From assembly GCA_022760435.1 (NCBI GenBank), contig JALEFY010000007.1:241084-305083 (forward strand): a stretch of 64,000 nt of DNA. The letters are read 5' to 3'. The number at the start of each line of letters is the position of its first letter. The first letter of the stretch is position 1. This stretch comes from Neomegalonema sp. GTDB lineage: Bacteria; Pseudomonadota; Alphaproteobacteria; Rhodobacterales; Rhodobacteraceae. Below, piece after piece: positions 15,821 through 23,793 of this stretch. Under the pieces are notes generated by a model. The model did no database searches. It was not told where the DNA came from and saw nothing but the letters and a program-made list of their open reading frames with translations. Both the position numbers and the translations under genes were made by a program.

Positions 15821-16375
15821 TTATTCCTTGGTATATTTACCGCCCTGAACGCTCGCACCGCCCATCAGACCTTCGCGGCCATAGATCACGACGATCACCG
15901 GCTCGGAGGTCTTGGTCGTGTCGACCGACACCTCTGCACCAGCATCGAGCACCGTCACTTCAGCATCGGCGCCGATCTCGAAACCGTCGCTGTTCTTGAA
16001 CTTTTCAAGAGCCTCGTCGGTCATGAAGAACATCGCTTGGCGGGTTTGCGGCGCGCCGATCTGGTATCCGATGGAAGCGGCGGTGTAGGTCCACTCGCTA
16101 TCGATCGCATTGCTCACGAGCAGGGCACCTTCGCCATAGGCGCCGCCGACGATCAGACCAGCCTTTGTCACTTCCGGGATGATCAAGACGCCCGCAGCGC
16201 TGTCAAACAGCGTCTCGACGCCGGGCTTGATCGCCCTCAGATCGCTGATCGCAGCATCGACTTCCGCGCGCGTTGTCGCATTCGCCTGGAAGGTGCTGGC
16301 CGCCAGTGCGGTGAGCGCAAAGGCCCCGCCGGCAATCGCGCGGCTCCAGCCAAAAAATTTGCTTGTTCCAGTCAT
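15821..16375 (-). CDS. SYLF/Ysc84-domain lipid-binding-like exported protein
   Basis: A 184-residue protein starting MTGTSKFFGWSRAIAGG (GGAG six bases upstream) with an N-terminal signal peptide ending near ANA at about residue 33. The mature part matches the SYLF (Ysc84) domain: FDSAAGVLIIPEVTKAGLIVGGAYGEGALL, WTYTAASIGYQIGAPQTRQAMFFMTDEALEKF and VIVVIYGREGLMGGASVQGGKY. SYLF domains bind phosphoinositides in eukaryotes; the bacterial exported versions are uncharacterised but common in stress-induced gene sets. It lies 55 bases downstream of the csbD gene and probably shares its promoter. Confidence 0.87.
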   Translation of the reverse strand: MTGTSKFFGWSRAIAGGAFALTALAASTFQANATTRAEVDAAISDLRAIKPGVETLFDSAAGVLIIPEVTKAGLIVGGAYGEGALLVSNAIDSEWTYTAASIGYQIGAPQTRQAMFFMTDEALEKFKNSDGFEIGADAEVTVLDAGAEVSVDTTKTSEPVIVVIYGREGLMGGASVQGGKYTKE

Positions 16376-16430
16376 AAGAAACTCCTTCGGGTTACTGTGA
16401 GAATTTTGGATCGAACGCGGATGCTGTTCT

Positions 16431-16628
16431 TCACGAACCAGACATCCACTCATCGACTTTCTTCTCAGCTTCTTCCTTAGCGAGCCCATATTTTTCCTGG
16501 ATCTTGCCTTCGAGCTTCTTGCGATCACCCGCAGTTTGATCGATCTCATCGTCAGTCAGCTTGCCCCATTGCGATTGCACAGAGCCCTTAAGCTGCTTCC
16601 ACTTGCCCTCTACTTGATCCCAGTTCAT
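16431..16628 (-). CDS. CsbD-family stress protein
   Basis: A 65-residue hydrophilic protein, [30 protein letters not shown], with the exact CsbD signature. CsbD is a general stress protein (sigma-B controlled in Bacillus) of unknown mechanism, predicted to be largely helical and partly disordered. AAGAGGTGT lies just upstream of the start. A perfect EcfG promoter at 16687-16711 drives it, which parallels the sigma-B link of the family and supports stress regulation here. Confidence 0.92.
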   Translation of the reverse strand: MNWDQVEGKWKQLKGSVQSQWGKLTDDEIDQTAGDRKKLEGKIQEKYGLAKEEAEKKVDEWMSGS

Positions 16629-16684
16629 GATACACCTCTTCTTCCATATAAATTGGGCATGTCATCTTCGCTGCCCGTGCAGTG

Positions 16685-16709
16685 GCAACGGCCTGATCGG
16701 ATGTCCGTT
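16685..16709 (+). promoter_or_regulatory. Divergent EcfG-type promoter of the AI-2E permease gene
   Basis: Plus strand GCAAC (16685-16689), exactly 16 bases, then CGTT (16706-16709). Only one -35 base differs from consensus. The site lies inside the csbD promoter read on the other strand. Confidence 0.6.
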
Positions 16710-16711
16710 CC
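16687..16711 (-). promoter_or_regulatory. EcfG promoter of csbD
   Basis: Minus strand GGAAC (16707-16711), exactly 16 bases, then CGTT (16687-16690): a perfect match, about 60 bases before the csbD start. Confidence 0.8.
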
Positions 16712-16787
16712 AAAACTACTTTTGCAGGCAACGAACGAAACCGCTCCGCTCGTGTTTGTTCTGCGGATGAAACGAGGGAGAGTGACA

Positions 16788-17933
16788 ATGAGGGAGAAGG
16801 ACATGGACACCGAACTCGCGCTCTATCGCCTGCAACGCGCCATCGCGGTGATGCTGCTGATCCTGACCGCGCTCGCGCTTCTGGCCGCGTTGAAATACGG
16901 CAAGCCCTTTCTGGCGCCGACGGTCCTAGCCCTGCTGATCGCGCTGACACTGGCGCCGCTCACCCGGTTCCTCGAGCGCCGCGGGCTGCCAAGTTTCGCC
17001 GCCGCTGGCGCGGTCGTGATCGGGGTCGTCGCGTCGGTCGGCATTCTGACCTATGTCCTGCTGCCCTCCTATGAGGAAGTGCGCCTGCGCTTGCCGGATC
17101 TGGCCGAAGCCGTTGGTGAGGGTATCGAAGCCGTCAACGAGCAGATCGCCGATGTCGCCGAGGCCGGAGCCGACAAGGTCGTTGAAGCTGTCAATGGCGA
17201 GAAGGCAGCCACCCAAGGCGATCAGGAAGCCAAACCGGCTATCCCAAGCTCCGGTGAGATCCTGTTTCGGTCAATCTCTCGGGCTCCAGCCCTGATCGCT
17301 ACCTTGATCTACATGATCCTCCTGGTGTTCTTCACCCTCGCTGAGCGATCCACCTTGCACCGCACGATGCTCGCCGCAGCCGCCGGAAATCGCCGACGCC
17401 GCCATCTGGGCCGGGCCATGCGCGACATGCGCCAGACCGTGAGTCGGTATCTACTCACAATCTCGATGATCAATGTCGGGCTCGGCGCGGCCACGGCGGC
17501 GGCCTTTACAGCGCTGGGACTGCCCAATGCCGGATTGCTCGGCGTCGCCATGGGGCTCGCGAATTTCATTCCCTATCTCGGCTCGGCAGCGATGAACGTT
17601 CTCGTCTTCGCTGTCGGCCTGCTCGCGTTTGGGAACTGGGAAGAAGCGCTGATCCCGGTCGCGGTCCTGCTGGTTCTCAACTTTCTCGAAGGGCAGATCC
17701 TGACCCCGATGGTTGTGGGCCAAACGATGAAGCGTAGCTCGCTCGAGCTATTTGTGGCCATCGCCTTTGGTGCCTGGCTCTGGGGGGCGATCGGCGCCTT
17801 GATCGCGACGCCTGTCCTCATCGTGGCGCATATCTGGCTCGAACGCTTCGAACTGATCCCCAAATTGCGCGGCGTCGGGCCAGGCAAGTTGCGCCCCTCG
17901 CCCAGCGCGCGCAGAGCGGCGCAGGCTCAGTGA
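16788..17933 (+). CDS. AI-2E family transporter (PerM/TqsA-like)
   Basis: A 381-residue integral membrane protein. ATG 16788 is preceded by GAGGGAGAG; ATG 16803 (MDTELALYRL) is also well placed. The family pattern is clear: two N-terminal helices (residues about 20-70), a third helix, a long amphipathic region rich in Ala/Glu (about 95-155), then paired helices with the conserved NFIPYLGSAAMN and LEGQILTPMVVGQTMKRSSLELFVAIAFGAWLWGAIGALIATP. Members export autoinducer-2 or act as cation/proton antiporters; the substrate cannot be predicted. A divergent EcfG-type promoter suggests stress expression with csbD. Confidence 0.87.
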   Translation: MREKDMDTELALYRLQRAIAVMLLILTALALLAALKYGKPFLAPTVLALLIALTLAPLTRFLERRGLPSFAAAGAVVIGVVASVGILTYVLLPSYEEVRLRLPDLAEAVGEGIEAVNEQIADVAEAGADKVVEAVNGEKAATQGDQEAKPAIPSSGEILFRSISRAPALIATLIYMILLVFFTLAERSTLHRTMLAAAAGNRRRRHLGRAMRDMRQTVSRYLLTISMINVGLGAATAAAFTALGLPNAGLLGVAMGLANFIPYLGSAAMNVLVFAVGLLAFGNWEEALIPVAVLLVLNFLEGQILTPMVVGQTMKRSSLELFVAIAFGAWLWGAIGALIATPVLIVAHIWLERFELIPKLRGVGPGKLRPSPSARRAAQAQ

Positions 17934-17952
17934 TCGCTAGAGGAAAAGAAAC

Positions 17953-17985
17953 GCCCGCCCGAGCATGCCGGACGGGCGGGCTAAT
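17953..17985. terminator. Terminator between convergent genes
   Basis: GCCCGCCCG pairs with CGGGCGGGC (perfect nine-base-pair stem, 11-base loop), followed by TAATTT. It separates the AI-2E permease gene from the minus-strand YqjE-like gene. Confidence 0.75.
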
Positions 17986-18003
17986 TTGGCTGAAGGCGAG
18001 ACT

Positions 18004-18408
18004 CTATCGCCGGGTCGAAGCATAAAACCCTGCGGCTGCGACCATCGCCGCTCCCAGGGTCGGGTTGATGCTCTTGAGGTCCTGCCCGACCGCGCGCATC
18101 AGCGCCTGCGCCTCCGGCAATTCGAGGACGTGAGGCTCCCTGCGACCGCGCATCATCATCGCGATGATGACCGCCAGCAGGCCCAGCCCGGCCCAAATCA
18201 GCGACAGGATGATCGCCGCCATTTCTTCACCCACAGTGTCCGACAGACGGAAGAACAGGCCCACTGACGCGAAGGCCAATGCTCCCAGCAGGCAGACACA
18301 ACCCGCACCATAGGCGATCGTGACCCGAGCGAGATTGCGAGCGCGCGACTCGGCGCGTGCCTCTGCCTGCCCTGCCAGCCCCTGTAATAGGTCGACAATA
18401 TTGCTCAT
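18004..18408 (-). CDS. Holin-like (phage holin superfamily III / YqjE-type) membrane protein
   Basis: A 134-residue protein beginning MSNIVDLLQGLAGQAEARAESRARN, whose start overlaps the stop of the upstream gene as ATGA. Two long hydrophobic helices occupy about residues 40-65 and 75-97, followed by a polar tail and a short hydrophobic end. The layout matches the YqjE/holin-X-like proteins that follow DUF883 genes in many proteobacteria. The role is unknown; in E. coli the yqjD-yqjE pair is stationary-phase controlled. Translational coupling to the DUF883 gene supports a joint membrane complex. Confidence 0.72.
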   Translation of the reverse strand: MSNIVDLLQGLAGQAEARAESRARNLARVTIAYGAGCVCLLGALAFASVGLFFRLSDTVGEEMAAIILSLIWAGLGLLAVIIAMMMRGRREPHVLELPEAQALMRAVGQDLKSINPTLGAAMVAAAGFYASTRR

Positions 18409-18653
18409 CGGCGAAACATGCTCCCCACCAACCATCCGATCAGGAATGCACCACCCGCCGCTGCCAGCGGATGCGCTCGCACGAGAGCCTCGACCTCACG
18501 CAGCAATTTTTGTGCATCTTGCCCGAGATCTTCGCCCTTTTCGCGCAGCTCTTTTTCCAGCGCCTCCCTGACCGCGCTGACAGTGTCGCCACCGACAGGG
18601 TCGCGCCCGGATTTGTCAGCCTGAGCGCTTTGGCTGTTTTCGGCGATGGTCAT
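18405..18653 (-). CDS. DUF883/YqjD-like tail-anchored protein
   Basis: An 82-residue protein with a charged amphipathic helix (about residues 25-58) and a C-terminal anchor PLAAAGGAFLIGWLVGSMFRR, the form of the ElaB/YgaM/YqjD (DUF883) family. E. coli YqjD is an inner-membrane, ribosome-associating stationary-phase protein. A near-consensus EcfG promoter lies upstream at 18688-18712. Together with the overlapping holin-like gene it forms a two-gene stress operon. Confidence 0.8.
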   Translation of the reverse strand: MTIAENSQSAQADKSGRDPVGGDTVSAVREALEKELREKGEDLGQDAQKLLREVEALVRAHPLAAAGGAFLIGWLVGSMFRR

Positions 18654-18687
18654 GAAACCCCTCCGCTAAGATTGAACAACGAGCGAT

Positions 18688-18712
18688 AACGGATGAAAGC
18701 CTGAAAGGTTCA
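18688..18712 (-). promoter_or_regulatory. EcfG-type promoter of the yqjD-like operon
   Basis: Minus strand TGAAC (18708-18712), exactly 16 bases, then CGTT (18688-18691). One mismatch in the -35 box; about 35 bases before the start codon. Confidence 0.55.
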
Positions 18713-18782
18713 AAAATTCGACAGACCGTTTGACGCGCCCCGGAAATCGAATAGGCGCCTAAAAATAAACCCACCCCGGAAA

Positions 18783-18807
18783 GGAACCGCCAACAGCGAC
18801 GCGTGTT
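18783..18807 (+). promoter_or_regulatory. EcfG-type promoter of the DUF1328 gene
   Basis: GGAAC (18783-18787), exactly 16 bases, then TGTT (18804-18807). One mismatch in the -10 box; 33 bases before ATG 18841. Confidence 0.6.
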
Positions 18808-18840
18808 GTATCTGCGTGACCAGACAGTAAGGAGACTACA

Positions 18841-19017
18841 ATGCTTGGTTGGGCAATTACATTCCTCATCGTCGCTCTGATTGCCGCTGTATTTGGCTTT
18901 GGCGGCATCGCTGCGGCAAGCGCGGGTATCGCGAAGATGATCTTCTTTGTGTTTATCGTGCTCTTCCTGATCGCCGTCTTGGCCAACGCCCTGCGCGGCC
19001 GTGCCCCGCGGGTGTAA
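18841..19017 (+). CDS. DUF1328 (YtjA-like) small membrane protein
   Basis: A 58-residue protein starting [22 protein letters not shown], with two transmembrane helices and the [23 protein letters not shown] second segment typical of DUF1328/YtjA. GTAAGGAG lies seven bases before the ATG. These tiny membrane proteins are widespread and often induced by envelope or osmotic stress; no mechanism is known. The EcfG-type promoter upstream and the strong terminator downstream make it a single-gene stress unit. Confidence 0.88.
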   Translation: MLGWAITFLIVALIAAVFGFGGIAAASAGIAKMIFFVFIVLFLIAVLANALRGRAPRV

Positions 19018-19085
19018 AGGGCGAGCTCCAAGCTTCCTTTTCACAGGGAGCGGTCGGACGAAGGCATCTCATTCAATAGAACAAC

Positions 19086-19120
19086 GAGGCGCGCGGTGCA
19101 TCCGGGCGCCTCTTCTTTTT
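19086..19120 (+). terminator. Rho-independent terminator
   Basis: GAGGCGC pairs with GCGCCTC around a 13-base loop, followed by TTCTTTTT on the plus strand. It ends the DUF1328 transcript. Confidence 0.75.
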
Positions 19121-19129
19121 GGGCATGCG

Positions 19130-20062
19130 TCAGTCCGGCGATGATAGCGGCGCTTCCGACCTCGCCGAGGCCTTGCGCACCCGTTCGCCGCGCACCGCGC
19201 GCACCTTCCATCGCCGATGCAGCCAGAACCATTGCTCAGGATGGGCCCGCACCCACCCGCCGATCACCCGGTTGACCTCCCCCATCATCGCCTCGGGCGT
19301 GTCGGGGGCGATCGGCGGTTCGAAGCGGACCACGAACCCCTCCCCCTCGCGCCGCGCGACCGCGGGCAAGATCGGCACATCGAGGCGCAAGGCGAGCTGG
19401 GCCGCGGCCAGCGAGGTCTCGGCCGGGGCGCCGATAAAATCGATCAAGGGCGCGCCGCCCATGCGCTGGTCAACCAGGATCATGGCGCCGCCCTTCCTGG
19501 CGACATGCAAGAACAACTCACGCGCCCCGCGCTTGCCCTTGTGAAAGGCCGGAGCGCCGATGCTCTCGACGGTGTCGCGCGCGATGCGATCGAAGAGCGG
19601 ATTGTTGAAGGCCCGGTAGATCAGCGCCAGCGGCGCGCCCTCACGCGCGCAGATGCCGCGCACCGCTTCCCACTGGCCATAATGCGCCGTGACGACAACC
19701 ATCCGCCCCCCGGCAGCCTGCTGCGCTGCGCGCAAATGCTCCAGGCCCTCCACCCGCCAATCACCGGCTCGGGCGTGGAGCTTGGGCAGATTGAAATATT
19801 CGACACAGGTGCGCGCAAAACCGTCCATCATCGCGGCGATCACGCTGCGGCGCTGCGCGGCATCGAGCTCCGGCAACCGCGCCCGCAAGTTCTCATCGGC
19901 CCGCCGCGCCACCCAGAGCCTTGGCCCGAGCGTGCGCCCGACCCAAGCGAGCATGGCCGCGCTCGCCCGCGCCCCGATCAAGCTGATGATCGCGCGCACT
20001 GTGTAAAAGACGGCGATCTCCAGCCGATCAAGGATCGTGGGTTTGCGCTTGCGCTTGCTCAT
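19130..20062 (-). CDS. LpxL/HtrB-like lysophospholipid (lipid A) acyltransferase
   Basis: A 310-residue inner-membrane protein with a basic N-terminus and a hydrophobic segment near residues 14-45. The HX4E catalytic motif is present in VVTAHYGQWEAVRG, followed by LIYRAFNNPLFDRI, FHKGKRGARELF, ILVDQRMGGAPLIDFIGAPAETSLAAAQLALRLDVPILP and the terminal PEQWFWLHRRWKVR, all typical of the late acyltransferases that complete Kdo2-lipid A. Whether it handles lauroyl, myristoyl or another chain cannot be told. It stands apart from the waaA-lpxK group. The C-terminal 20 residues are extra and polar. Confidence 0.87.
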   Translation of the reverse strand: MSKRKRKPTILDRLEIAVFYTVRAIISLIGARASAAMLAWVGRTLGPRLWVARRADENLRARLPELDAAQRRSVIAAMMDGFARTCVEYFNLPKLHARAGDWRVEGLEHLRAAQQAAGGRMVVVTAHYGQWEAVRGICAREGAPLALIYRAFNNPLFDRIARDTVESIGAPAFHKGKRGARELFLHVARKGGAMILVDQRMGGAPLIDFIGAPAETSLAAAQLALRLDVPILPAVARREGEGFVVRFEPPIAPDTPEAMMGEVNRVIGGWVRAHPEQWFWLHRRWKVRAVRGERVRKASARSEAPLSSPD

Positions 20063-20230
20063 CGGGGCATTCGTCCAACTTCAAGCGCCACTCGCGCCAA
20101 AACCGGACCATAGCGGGCGCGGCACAAGCCGCCAATAGGGGCGGTGAGCCAAAGCGCCGCGTTGCGTCAGCGCCGTCGCAGGACCACCTTGCGCGCCGGA
20201 TCCGCTCTCATTGCGCATAGGTTTGCAGTC

Positions 20231-20701
20231 ATGTCCGCTTTGACGCCCGAACAACAGGCCCGATTGCACCGCAGCGCCGAGGAGCGGCGGGCACAGATCC
20301 AGGCCCATGCCAGCAGCCTTTCGATCGACGAGGCGATGATCGACCGGCTGGTCGAGACCTTCTACGGCAAGATCCGCAGCCATCCCGAGCTCGCGCCGCT
20401 CTTTGCGCAGCGGATCGGGGACAACTGGCCGGTGCATCTGGCGAAGATGAAGCGGTTCTGGGCCTCCGTCGCGATGCATGCCGGCACCTATTCGGGCAAG
20501 CCGGTACCCGCGCACCAGACCCTGACCAACGTCACGCAGGCGCATTTCGGGCAATGGCTCGCTCTGTTCGAGCAGACGCTGCACGAGGTCGCGCCGGATC
20601 CGCGGGCCGTGCCCTATTTCATGGAGCGCGCCGAGCGCATCGCGGCGAGCTTGCAGATGGCGATGTTCGGGTTCGATTACCGCCCCCAAAACGCGACCTG
20701 A
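20231..20701 (+). CDS. Group III truncated hemoglobin
   Basis: A 156-residue 2/2 globin. ATG 20231 begins MSALTPEQQARLHRSAEERR; there is no clear Shine-Dalgarno upstream. Group III features are visible: LVETFYGKIRSHPELAPLFAQRIGDNWPVHLAKMKRFWASV (helices B-E, with the FW pair) and AHFGQWLALFEQTLHEV, where His is the proximal haem ligand. Such globins bind oxygen or NO; a role in microaerobic or nitrosative protection is typical but unproven. It ends base-to-base against the convergent GFA gene. Confidence 0.87.
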   Translation: MSALTPEQQARLHRSAEERRAQIQAHASSLSIDEAMIDRLVETFYGKIRSHPELAPLFAQRIGDNWPVHLAKMKRFWASVAMHAGTYSGKPVPAHQTLTNVTQAHFGQWLALFEQTLHEVAPDPRAVPYFMERAERIAASLQMAMFGFDYRPQNAT

Positions 20702-21154
20702 TCACGCCCATTGCGGATCGCGCGGATAGGCGGTGACCCCGTCCGGCAAGCGCAGCCAGCCATGGCGGCGGCAATCATAGACCGAGACTTGCGGCGGCGG
20801 GAAATCCGGATCCGCGAACCCGCCCACCGCCACCGAAACCGTGTCCTGCTCACCCTCTTCGGTGTGAAAGAGGTTGGTTCCGCAGTTTGGGCAGAAGCGA
20901 AAGCAGAACCGGGCGCCGGCATCACCGGTGCGCCAGAAATCGCGCGCCTCCCCGACCACCTCCCAAGGCGCGGCAAAGACCGCGAGCGCCGCGAAGACGC
21001 TGCCGGTGCGCCGCTGGCATGCGAGACAATGGCAGATCCCGACCCCGAGCGGCTCACCGGGCACACTGATGCTGAGCTGGCCGCATTGGCATTGGGCCAC
21101 GCGCCTGCGAACGGGCTCGAGAGAGGTCTTGTCGGCGTGATCACCGGCAGTCAT
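20702..21154 (-). CDS. GFA-family (glutathione-dependent formaldehyde-activating-like) zinc protein
   Basis: A 150-residue protein with the GFA zinc-site cysteines: QCQCGQLS, ICHCLACQRRTGSVF and RFCPNCGTNLFH, followed by VSVAVGGFADPDFPP. The fold is Mss4-like. The founding member speeds the addition of glutathione to formaldehyde, but most family members are uncharacterised and this one need not act on formaldehyde. The start at 21154 gives MTAGDHADKTS and a normal length. Confidence 0.87.
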   Translation of the reverse strand: MTAGDHADKTSLEPVRRRVAQCQCGQLSISVPGEPLGVGICHCLACQRRTGSVFAALAVFAAPWEVVGEARDFWRTGDAGARFCFRFCPNCGTNLFHTEEGEQDTVSVAVGGFADPDFPPPQVSVYDCRRHGWLRLPDGVTAYPRDPQWA

Positions 21155-21218
21155 CGCGGATCAGCGCTCCCGAAGAAGAGTGGGCGGGCGAAGGCCCAAT
21201 GGCCCTCGCCCCGATTGA

Positions 21219-23609
21219 TCAGGCGCTTTTGTCGCGCTGAGCCTTGGCGAAGGCTGCGGCGAAGGGGTTGTCCGCCGGGCTCGACTTGCCCCCGCGCGGC
21301 GAAGCCGACATGGGGGCTCCGCGCCCGCCACCGCCGCCCGGCCCGCGGCCCCTCTGATCGCGCCCTTGCCCGCCGCCAGCGGCCGAGCGCGCGGCGCGCC
21401 CGCCCTGCTGCTCGCCCGGCTCATCGCTCATCCGCATGGTCAGGCCGATCCGGTTGCGCGGCACATCGACATCCATCACCTTGACCTTCACCACCTGCCC
21501 CGGCCGCACGATCTCGCGCGGGTCCTCGACAAAGCGATCCGCCAGCGCCGAGACATGGACCAGCCCGTCCTGATGCACGCCGATATCGACAAAGGCACCA
21601 AAGGCAGCAACGTTGGTCACCACGCCCTCGAGGATCATGCCCGGGCGCAGGTCAGATACTTTCTCGACCCCGTCCTTCCAGGTCGCCGTCACAAACTCCG
21701 GGCGCGGATCACGGCCGGGCTTTTCGAGCTCGGCAATGATGTCCTGCACCGTCGGCAGGCCGAATTGCTCATCCACGAACTGGCGCGGATTGAGGCCCTT
21801 GAGCGCCGCCTTGTCGCCGATCAGCGCGTTGATCGGCTTGCCCGAGGCTTCGGCGATCTTTCGCGCCACGGCGTAGGATTCAGGGTGCACGCCCGAGCGA
21901 TCGAGCGGCTCGCTGCCATCCATGATCCGCAGGAAGCCCGCGGCCTGCTCGAAGGCCTTGGCACCAAGGCGCGGCACCTTTTTGAGATCCGAACGCTTCT
22001 TGAAGGCTCCGTTCTCATCGCGAAAGGCCACGATGGATTTGGCAAGGCTCGCCGAGAGCCCCGACACCCGCGCCAGCAGCGGCGCCGAGGCGGTGTTCAC
22101 ATCAACCCCGACCTTGTTCACGCAATCCTCGACCACCGCGTCGAGCGTGCGGGCGAGCTTGTTCTGGCTCACATCATGCTGGTACTGGCCGACCCCGATG
22201 GATTTGGGGTCGATCTTCACCAGCTCGGCGAGCGGGTCCTGCAAGCGGCGGGCGATCGAGACCGCGCCGCGCAGCGACACGTCGAGATCAGGGAACTCCT
22301 GGCTCGCCAGTTCCGAGGCCGAATAGACCGAGGCGCCGGCTTCGGAGACCATGATCTTGGTCACCTCGCGCTCGGGCTGCTGCTGGCGCAGCTTGGAGAG
22401 CAGGTCGGCGGCGAGCTTGTCGGTCTCACGGCTGGCGGTGCCGTTGCCGATCGCGATCAGCTCGACCCCGTGCTTGATCACCAGCGCGCCGAGGATACCG
22501 AGCGACTGGTCCCAGCGCCGCTGCGGCTCATGCGGGTAGATGGTTTCGGTCGCGAGCAGCTTGCCGGTCGGATCGACCACCGCCACCTTGCAGCCGGTGC
22601 GAAAGCCCGGATCGAGCGCCAGCACGGTTTTCGGCCCGGCAGGCGCGGCGAGCAGCACATCGCGCAGGTTCTCGGCAAAGACCCGGATCGAGGTGTCCTC
22701 GGCGCTCTCGAAGGCTCCGGCGAACATCTCGCCCTCCATCTTGAAGGCCATCTTCACCTTCCAGGTCCAGCGCGCCGTTTCGCGCTGCCATTTGTCGCCC
22801 GGGCGCCCCTTGTCCTGAAACCCGGCATGGAGCGCAATGATATCGACCTGCGGCGGGATCGCGCGCGGATCCTCGCTTTCGACCTCCTCGGGGAGCTTGA
22901 TCTCGACGGTCAACACCTCCTCGCGGCGGCCGCGAAACAGCGCCAGCGCCCGGTGCGGCGCGATCTTGGAAACCGGCTCGGCGAAGTCGAAATAGTCGGC
23001 GAATTTCTCGCCTTCCTTCTCCTTGCCCGGCACGACCTTGGAGATCACCAGCGCCTCGCTGCTCATGCGCGTGCGCACCTTCTTGAGCAGGTCGGCGTCT
23101 TCGGCGAGCTCTTCCATGACGATCTGGCGTGCGCCATCGAGCGCGGCGGAGACATCGGCCACGCCCTTGTCGACATCGATATAGGCAGCGGCGATCGCCA
23201 TCGGGTCCTGGCCCGGATCGGCGGCCAGCACCTCGGCCAGCGGCGCGAGCCCGGCCTCGCGCGCGATCATCGCCTTGGTGCGGCGCTTGGGCTTGTAGGG
23301 CAGATACAGGTCTTCCAGCTCGCCCTTGGTATCGGCCTTGAGCAGCTTGAGCTTGAGCGCGTCATCGAGCTTGCCCTGCTCATCGACGCTCTTGAGAATG
23401 GTGGCGCGGCGCTCTTCCAGCTCGCGGCGATAGCGCAGGCGCTCCTCGAGCAGGCGCAGTTGCGCATCATCGAGGTTCTGCGTCACTTCCTTGCGGTAGC
23501 GGGCGATGAACGGCACGGTGGCCCCTTCATCGAGAAGCTTGATCGCCGCCATCGCTTGCTCTTCGCGAATGCCAACATCTCCGGCAACAGCCTGGATCAC
23601 AGTGCTCAT
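21219..23609 (-). CDS. tex: Tex-family S1 RNA-binding transcription accessory protein
   Basis: A 796-residue protein starting MSTVIQAVAGDVGIREEQAM at ATG 23609. The N-terminal helical region contains TVPFIARYRKEVTQNLDDAQLR. The YqgF-like core (ALDPGFRTGCKVAVVDPTGK), helix-hairpin-helix segments (VGVDVNTASAPLLARVSGLS) and the S1 domain (GMILEGVVTNVAAFGAFVDIGVHQDGLVHVSALADRFV) follow in the usual order. A Gly/Arg/Gln-rich tail of about 60 residues after the S1 domain is an added low-complexity RNA-binding-like extension. Tex affects transcription and RNA turnover under stress. Confidence 0.93.
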   Translation of the reverse strand: MSTVIQAVAGDVGIREEQAMAAIKLLDEGATVPFIARYRKEVTQNLDDAQLRLLEERLRYRRELEERRATILKSVDEQGKLDDALKLKLLKADTKGELEDLYLPYKPKRRTKAMIAREAGLAPLAEVLAADPGQDPMAIAAAYIDVDKGVADVSAALDGARQIVMEELAEDADLLKKVRTRMSSEALVISKVVPGKEKEGEKFADYFDFAEPVSKIAPHRALALFRGRREEVLTVEIKLPEEVESEDPRAIPPQVDIIALHAGFQDKGRPGDKWQRETARWTWKVKMAFKMEGEMFAGAFESAEDTSIRVFAENLRDVLLAAPAGPKTVLALDPGFRTGCKVAVVDPTGKLLATETIYPHEPQRRWDQSLGILGALVIKHGVELIAIGNGTASRETDKLAADLLSKLRQQQPEREVTKIMVSEAGASVYSASELASQEFPDLDVSLRGAVSIARRLQDPLAELVKIDPKSIGVGQYQHDVSQNKLARTLDAVVEDCVNKVGVDVNTASAPLLARVSGLSASLAKSIVAFRDENGAFKKRSDLKKVPRLGAKAFEQAAGFLRIMDGSEPLDRSGVHPESYAVARKIAEASGKPINALIGDKAALKGLNPRQFVDEQFGLPTVQDIIAELEKPGRDPRPEFVTATWKDGVEKVSDLRPGMILEGVVTNVAAFGAFVDIGVHQDGLVHVSALADRFVEDPREIVRPGQVVKVKVMDVDVPRNRIGLTMRMSDEPGEQQGGRAARSAAGGGQGRDQRGRGPGGGGGRGAPMSASPRGGKSSPADNPFAAAFAKAQRDKSA

Positions 23610-23793
23610 AATCTCTGACCTCATTCGTTGTGTTTTTTTTGCGCGACCCTATCCCTGCCACAAAAGGGCGACAAGCCATTTACGCTTTGCGTGGCGCGGT
23701 CCGATCCTCGGTCGTTTCGCGAATGCAAAAAATGTTGTATCAAGGTGCCAAAGGGGGCACGCGCCTGAAGCGTGGGATGGGTCAAATTTGAAC

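Noticed and set aside
21366..23618. A 750-codon open frame antisense to tex on the plus strand
   Set aside because: It mirrors the high-GC codon bias of tex; its product is rich in His, Arg, Asp and Gly without recognisable motifs, whereas tex has all family signatures.
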